From NCBI GenBank assembly GCA_963991145.1, contig CAXDOZ010000102.1, forward strand, positions 1 through 8,320: a DNA stretch of 8,320 nucleotides. The letters run 5' to 3'. Under the pieces are notes generated by a model. It made no database searches. It worked only from the letters and a program-made list of their open reading frames with translations, and was not told where the DNA came from. Made by a program: the position numbers and the translations under genes. Within the stretch, counting starts at the first letter, position 1; each line of letters opens with the position of its first letter. Of the stretch, positions 5,623 to 8,320 are shown in pieces. Origin of the DNA: CAXDOZ01 sp963991145 (GTDB lineage: Bacteria; Bacteroidota; Bacteroidia; Chitinophagales; JABDMM01).

Positions 5623-6597
5623 TCAATATTCTCTCCCCAATAAATACCCCGCCATGTCTCTTAAACCAGCGGTGTTTTCCATTGGGATTGAAAGTTGATC
5701 TAGATTTTTGAAAGCCTTTTCGGTGAAGTGGTCCATTTTGGCTTGAGTGAGATCTGGGATGTTTAGCTCTTCGAAGATGGCCATAACAGCATCGATCTTT
5801 TCCTGACCTTCCAGGTTTTCCAATGCAGAGTGCAATCTGGCTTCTTGCTCTGGATTTGATACTTCAAGAGCTTTTAGCATCAGCCAGGTTCTTTTATCCT
5901 GAAGGATATCGCCCCCTTTTGTTTTTCCTACACGAGCATCGCCATAAGCATCTAGAAAGTCATCACGAATTTGAAATGCCAATCCGGCGTTTATTCCAAA
6001 TTCGTAAATGATCTTGCGATCTGCCTCGCTGGCACCAGCTATCAGAGATCCAGTTTCAAGAGCAGCTGCAAGCAGAATAGCAGTTTTCTTTTTGATCATA
6101 TCGAGGTAGTCATCCTCGGTAGAATCCCATGTACCTTCCATGTCCATATCCTGCTGCTGACCTTCCATGATCCCAATAGCGGTATCATTAAAGATCTGAA
6201 GCGCTTCGCGCAGATATTGAGATGGTACATTTGAAAGGAAATCGTAGCTCATAGCAACCATCACATCTCCTGAAAGGATTGCCGCATTGGTTCCAAACCT
6301 ATTATGCACTGTTGGTTCCCCTCTTCTCAGATCGGCTTCGTCCATGATATCATCATGAACAAGGGTGAAGTTGTGGAAGATCTCAAAAGCATATGCGATC
6401 GGAAGGGCTTTCTGAGTATCACCATTAAATGCCTCATTCGCCAAAAGTAATAGCATTGGTCGGATGCGCTTGCCTCCAATCGACATGATGTGCTTTACCG
6501 GCTCGTAAAGGTTAATGGGTTCCTGATATGCGTTCAGGTCATCAGAATAGGTATCGAAGCGCTCTTTTAGCGCTGCCCATGCAGTAGCTGTAGTCAT
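5623..6597 (-). CDS. Short-chain polyprenyl diphosphate synthase (FPP/GGPP synthase)
   Basis: Head-to-tail condensation of isopentenyl diphosphate with allylic diphosphates, giving FPP and/or GGPP in the cytosol. It is the likely FPP source for the squalene synthase at 1432-2595. From ATG at 6597 the protein is 324 aa, normal for the family. It shows GGKRIRPMLLLLA, the first Asp-rich motif D82-D-I-M-D86 followed by LRRGEPTVHNRFG, and the second D212-D-F-L-D216 in FQIRDDFLD. The open frame reaches TTG at 6678, but the first ATG is 6597, preceded by A-rich AACGACAACAA much like the squalene synthase leader, and the longer form would overlap the predicted start point. The first motif lacks the two-residue insertion of typical bacterial FPP synthases. 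Positions -5 and -4 before D82 are F77 and T78, a pattern also compatible with GGPP formation. Carotenoid or quinone supply is thus an alternative or extra role. Confidence 0.92.
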   Translation of the reverse strand: MTTATAWAALKERFDTYSDDLNAYQEPINLYEPVKHIMSIGGKRIRPMLLLLANEAFNGDTQKALPIAYAFEIFHNFTLVHDDIMDEADLRRGEPTVHNRFGTNAAILSGDVMVAMSYDFLSNVPSQYLREALQIFNDTAIGIMEGQQQDMDMEGTWDSTEDDYLDMIKKKTAILLAAALETGSLIAGASEADRKIIYEFGINAGLAFQIRDDFLDAYGDARVGKTKGGDILQDKRTWLMLKALEVSNPEQEARLHSALENLEGQEKIDAVMAIFEELNIPDLTQAKMDHFTEKAFKNLDQLSIPMENTAGLRDMAGYLLGREY

Positions 6598-6686
6598 TTG
6601 TTGTCGTTTTGGGATTTCAATTGAGGTAGTCAATCTCAACGAATTGAAAGCTTGTTTTGGGGAGCAGTCAATTAACAATCCTACTG

Positions 6687-6715
6687 CAAAGAAAAGGAAT
6701 ATCTACAATATGCAA
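6687..6715 (-). promoter_or_regulatory. Probable promoter of the prenyl diphosphate synthase
   Basis: Read on the minus strand, TTG (6715-6713, in CTGTTGCA) is followed after 22 bases by TTTG (6690-6687, in TTTCTTTG), a partial match to the Bacteroidota pattern. Transcription would start near 6680, about 84 bases before the ATG at 6597. Two blocks are shared with the squalene synthase promoter: the 9-mer TCTGTTGCA (6719-6711) and TTTGCAGTAGGATTG (6690-6676), the latter 13/15 identical. Confidence 0.4.
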
Positions 6716-6753
6716 CAGAGTAGCATAAAAGGAAACAAAGGCTTAAGATTCTT

Positions 6754-7545
6754 CTAGTATCCAGTTAACCTACCCCCATCAACAGGGATATTAATACCAT
6801 TAATATATGCAGCTGCAGGAGATGCTAGAAATGCAGCAGCAGCTGCTACTTCGTTTGGTTCTGCAAAACGAGCAGCAGGAATAGCCGATAGCATGGCGTT
6901 TTCCACCTGCTCTTCGCTTTGACCGGTTTTGGCTGCCTTATTTGAGATGATAGAAGAAAGCCTTTCAGTGGCTGTTGCTCCCGGTAAAACGTTGTTCACA
7001 GTAATTCCGAACGGTGCCACTTCAAAACTCCAGGTCTTTGCCCAGTTACCAACCGCTCCACGCACTGTGTTTGAAACTCCAAGTCCCTTTAATGGCTGGC
7101 GAACAGAGGTGGAGATTACATTAATGATCCTTCCGTATCCAGCTTCTTTCATGCCTGCTAAGCAAGCCTGAGCGAGCAATTGATTGCAGATAAGATGATT
7201 GGAATAAGCTGAATTAAACTCCTCTGGAGAGGCATTGGTGATTGGTCCACCCGGAGGGCCTCCAGTATTATTGATCAATATATGCATTGGCTTTGCCAAA
7301 CTGGCTAGATGCGCATCAACGGTAGCCTTTAACTGCTCAGGATTTGAAAAGTCAGCAACCAGGTAATGGTGCTCCTGACCTTTGGAAGTGTCAAGACCTG
7401 CAACCACTTCTTTCAATACATCTTCCGATCTGGCCATCAAGGTGACCGAGGCACCCATTTGCGCTAATTCGATAGCGATCGCTTTTCCTATTCCTTTACT
7501 CGATCCTCCAACGAGGGCATTTTTGTTTTGCAGGTCTAAATTCAT
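6754..7545 (-). CDS. Short-chain dehydrogenase/reductase with atypical catalytic residues
   Basis: A 263-aa Rossmann-fold protein of the SDR superfamily, closest in look to FabG-like 3-oxoacyl-ACP reductases. Visible parts are the cofactor loop GGSSKGIG (13-20), the acid of strand four in VADF (63-66), NNTGGPPGG (92-100) in place of NNAG, the serine region at S145, the post-catalytic PG motif (NNVLPG, 184-189) and the C-terminal INIPVDGG. The usual catalytic YxxxK is missing: 13 residues after S145, where Tyr is expected, stands S158, and four further on R162 replaces Lys. A known FabG-like SDR subgroup lacks the perfect tetrad, so this is probably a real variant and not decay; the frame is intact. 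Substrate is unknown. Residues S40 and R39 after strand two slightly favour NADP(H). It lies 156 bases upstream of the prenyl synthase on the same strand, but that gene seems to have its own promoter. Confidence 0.85.
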   Translation of the reverse strand: MNLDLQNKNALVGGSSKGIGKAIAIELAQMGASVTLMARSEDVLKEVVAGLDTSKGQEHHYLVADFSNPEQLKATVDAHLASLAKPMHILINNTGGPPGGPITNASPEEFNSAYSNHLICNQLLAQACLAGMKEAGYGRIINVISTSVRQPLKGLGVSNTVRGAVGNWAKTWSFEVAPFGITVNNVLPGATATERLSSIISNKAAKTGQSEEQVENAMLSAIPAARFAEPNEVAAAAAFLASPAAAYINGINIPVDGGRLTGY

Positions 7546-7624
7546 GCGACGAATTTAGTGATTCGTGCGCTTATCCGGCCGCAGGCCGAAATTTCTATTC
7601 ATTTATATTTAGAGTCCAATTTGA
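7546..7624. promoter_or_regulatory. Divergent gap between the SDR and the NRAMP-like gene, with a palindrome
   Basis: Holds GGCC-GCA-GGCC (7577-7587; 5-bp stem counting the flanking C and G) and an A/T-rich stretch (7590-7620) that could supply promoters both ways. No TTG / TAnnTTTG pair is convincing. The palindrome belongs to the four-copy GGCC-N3-GGCC set in this window. Confidence 0.3.
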
Positions 7625-8320
7625 ATCAAAGCAATACCCATCGAGAGCACATTTCAAGATAAGCTGCGCAGGTTCGCAGCCACCCTCGGCCCTGGATTAT
7701 TATTCGCCTCCACGGCCATCGGCGTAAGCCACCTTGTACAAAGCACAAGAGCAGGAGCCAATTTTGGCTTTGCACTTCTTTGGGCCATTGCCGCTGCCAA
7801 TTTATTCAAGTGGCCCTTTTTTGAATACGGTTCTCGCTATGCCAATGCAACTGGAAGATCATTGATAGATGGTTATCGCAAGGTGGGAAAGTGGGCACTG
7901 GGATTGTATATCCTGATCACACTCGCCTCGATGTTCTTTGTATGTGCCGCAGTTGGAGCAGTAACTGCCGGTTTTATGGATAATCTCCTGCAGTTATCGA
8001 GCATAAGTGATTATAAGCTCTTCCCGCATATCCTGCTCTTCATCATTTGCATTGGAATTTTGGCCTTCGGCCGATTCAGTGCTTTGGATAAGGTCATTAA
8101 AGTGATTGGTTCGGTTTTATTGGTCTCAACCCTCATTGCTTTTATACTTACCCTGATCAATGGCCTTGCAGCGCGCTTACCGGACTTTCAAAAGCCGGAG
8201 ATCTGGGACGAGGCAGGGATTGCGTTTTTAATTGCTCTGATGGGATGGATGCCTACAGCAGTTGATCTATCTGCATGGAACAGCTTGTGGACAGTAGCCC
8301 GAATTGAGCAAACCGGATAC
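7625..8320 (+). CDS. NRAMP-like membrane transporter, 3' end cut by window; start codon unclear
   Basis: Multi-pass inner-membrane protein of the NRAMP (SLC11-like) superfamily, in frame to the last base of the window. The N-terminal block LGPGLLFASTAIGVSHLVQS matches helix 1 of NRAMP transporters, but the metal-binding DPGN is replaced by GVSH. In helix 6, GWMPTAVDLSAW stands where MPHN is usual, so His becomes Thr. Several further hydrophobic helices are clear, among them LYILITLASMFFVCAAVGAV and ILLFIICIGILAF. Without the key Asp, Asn and His, classical Mn/Fe transport is doubtful, and the substrate may differ. The open frame begins at 7625, just after an in-frame TGA (7622-7624). It has no ATG, GTG or TTG before helix 1; the first is TTG near 7863, after two helices. 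The true start may be a rare codon (ATC 7625, ATA 7634, ATC 7640 or CTG 7664), or there is a frameshift or sequence error. The coordinate given is the frame limit. Confidence 0.75.
   Translation, partial: MKAIPIESTFQDKLRRFAATLGPGLLFASTAIGVSHLVQSTRAGANFGFALLWAIAAANLFKWPFFEYGSRYANATGRSLIDGYRKVGKWALGLYILITLASMFFVCAAVGAVTAGFMDNLLQLSSISDYKLFPHILLFIICIGILAFGRFSALDKVIKVIGSVLLVSTLIAFILTLINGLAARLPDFQKPEIWDEAGIAFLIALMGWMPTAVDLSAWNSLWTVARIEQTGY
8059..8075 (-). repeat. Dispersed palindrome, exact inverted copy in the NRAMP-like gene
   Basis: Exact reverse complement of 2931-2947, with core GGCC-TTC-GGCC at 8062-8072, read in frame as LAFGRF. The match stops at both 17-base limits, and the protein frames differ, so it is not due to shared protein ancestry. 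Confidence 0.6.

Noticed and set aside
6201..6211. GCGC-TTC-GCGC palindrome inside the prenyl synthase
   Set aside because: Single short copy in coding sequence, with no partner in the window except a loose likeness to the cyclase 3' hairpin.
6598..6678. N-terminal extension of the prenyl synthase from TTG at 6678
   Set aside because: The extension has no family resemblance, gives an overlong protein, and would begin at the predicted transcription start. ATG at 6597 fits the family length.

Overview
The window suggests a member of the Bacteroidota. Promoter-like sequences fit that phylum's TTG / TAnnTTTG pattern, the leaders before start codons are A-rich with no clear Shine-Dalgarno, and the four-helix-bundle (S23-type) gene and the NRAMP-like protein are of kinds often seen there. 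G+C in the sampled coding lines is in the mid 40s. This placement is inference from style, not from a marker gene.

The main content is a bacterial cyclic triterpenol (sterol-type) pathway. On the minus strand, squalene synthase (1432-2595) is followed after 4 bases by squalene epoxidase (1-1427), which reaches the window edge. Divergent from them, across a 192-base regulatory gap, is an oxidosqualene cyclase (2788-5031). A short-chain prenyl diphosphate synthase (5623-6597, minus) lies beyond it. Together these would take C5 units to FPP, then squalene, 2,3-oxidosqualene and a cyclised triterpenol. The cyclase has the protosterol-type DCTAE motif and a cycloartenol-synthase-like Tyr/His/Ile triad. 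No later sterol-tailoring enzyme lies in the window.

Between the convergent cyclase and prenyl synthase genes sits an A/T-rich gene for a four-helix-bundle protein (5167-5526). It is bracketed by inverted arrays of a 9-bp unit: four diverged copies to the left, the first overlapping the cyclase stop codon, and five perfect copies to the right. It looks like a small inserted element.

The right part holds an unusual short-chain dehydrogenase (6754-7545, minus) whose YxxxK catalytic pair is replaced by S..R. Divergent from it is the 5' part of an NRAMP-like membrane protein (from about 7625, plus, running off the end). That protein lacks the canonical DPGN and MPH metal-binding motifs and has no ATG, GTG or TTG start where its N-terminus should be.

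Smaller signals: the squalene synthase and prenyl synthase promoters share two sequence blocks, which suggests co-regulation. A perfect 6-3-6 palindrome stands 12 bases before the cyclase start. A GGCC-N3-GGCC palindrome occurs four times, far above chance. No gene-free stretch exceeds 300 bases, and I saw no tRNA, rRNA or CRISPR.
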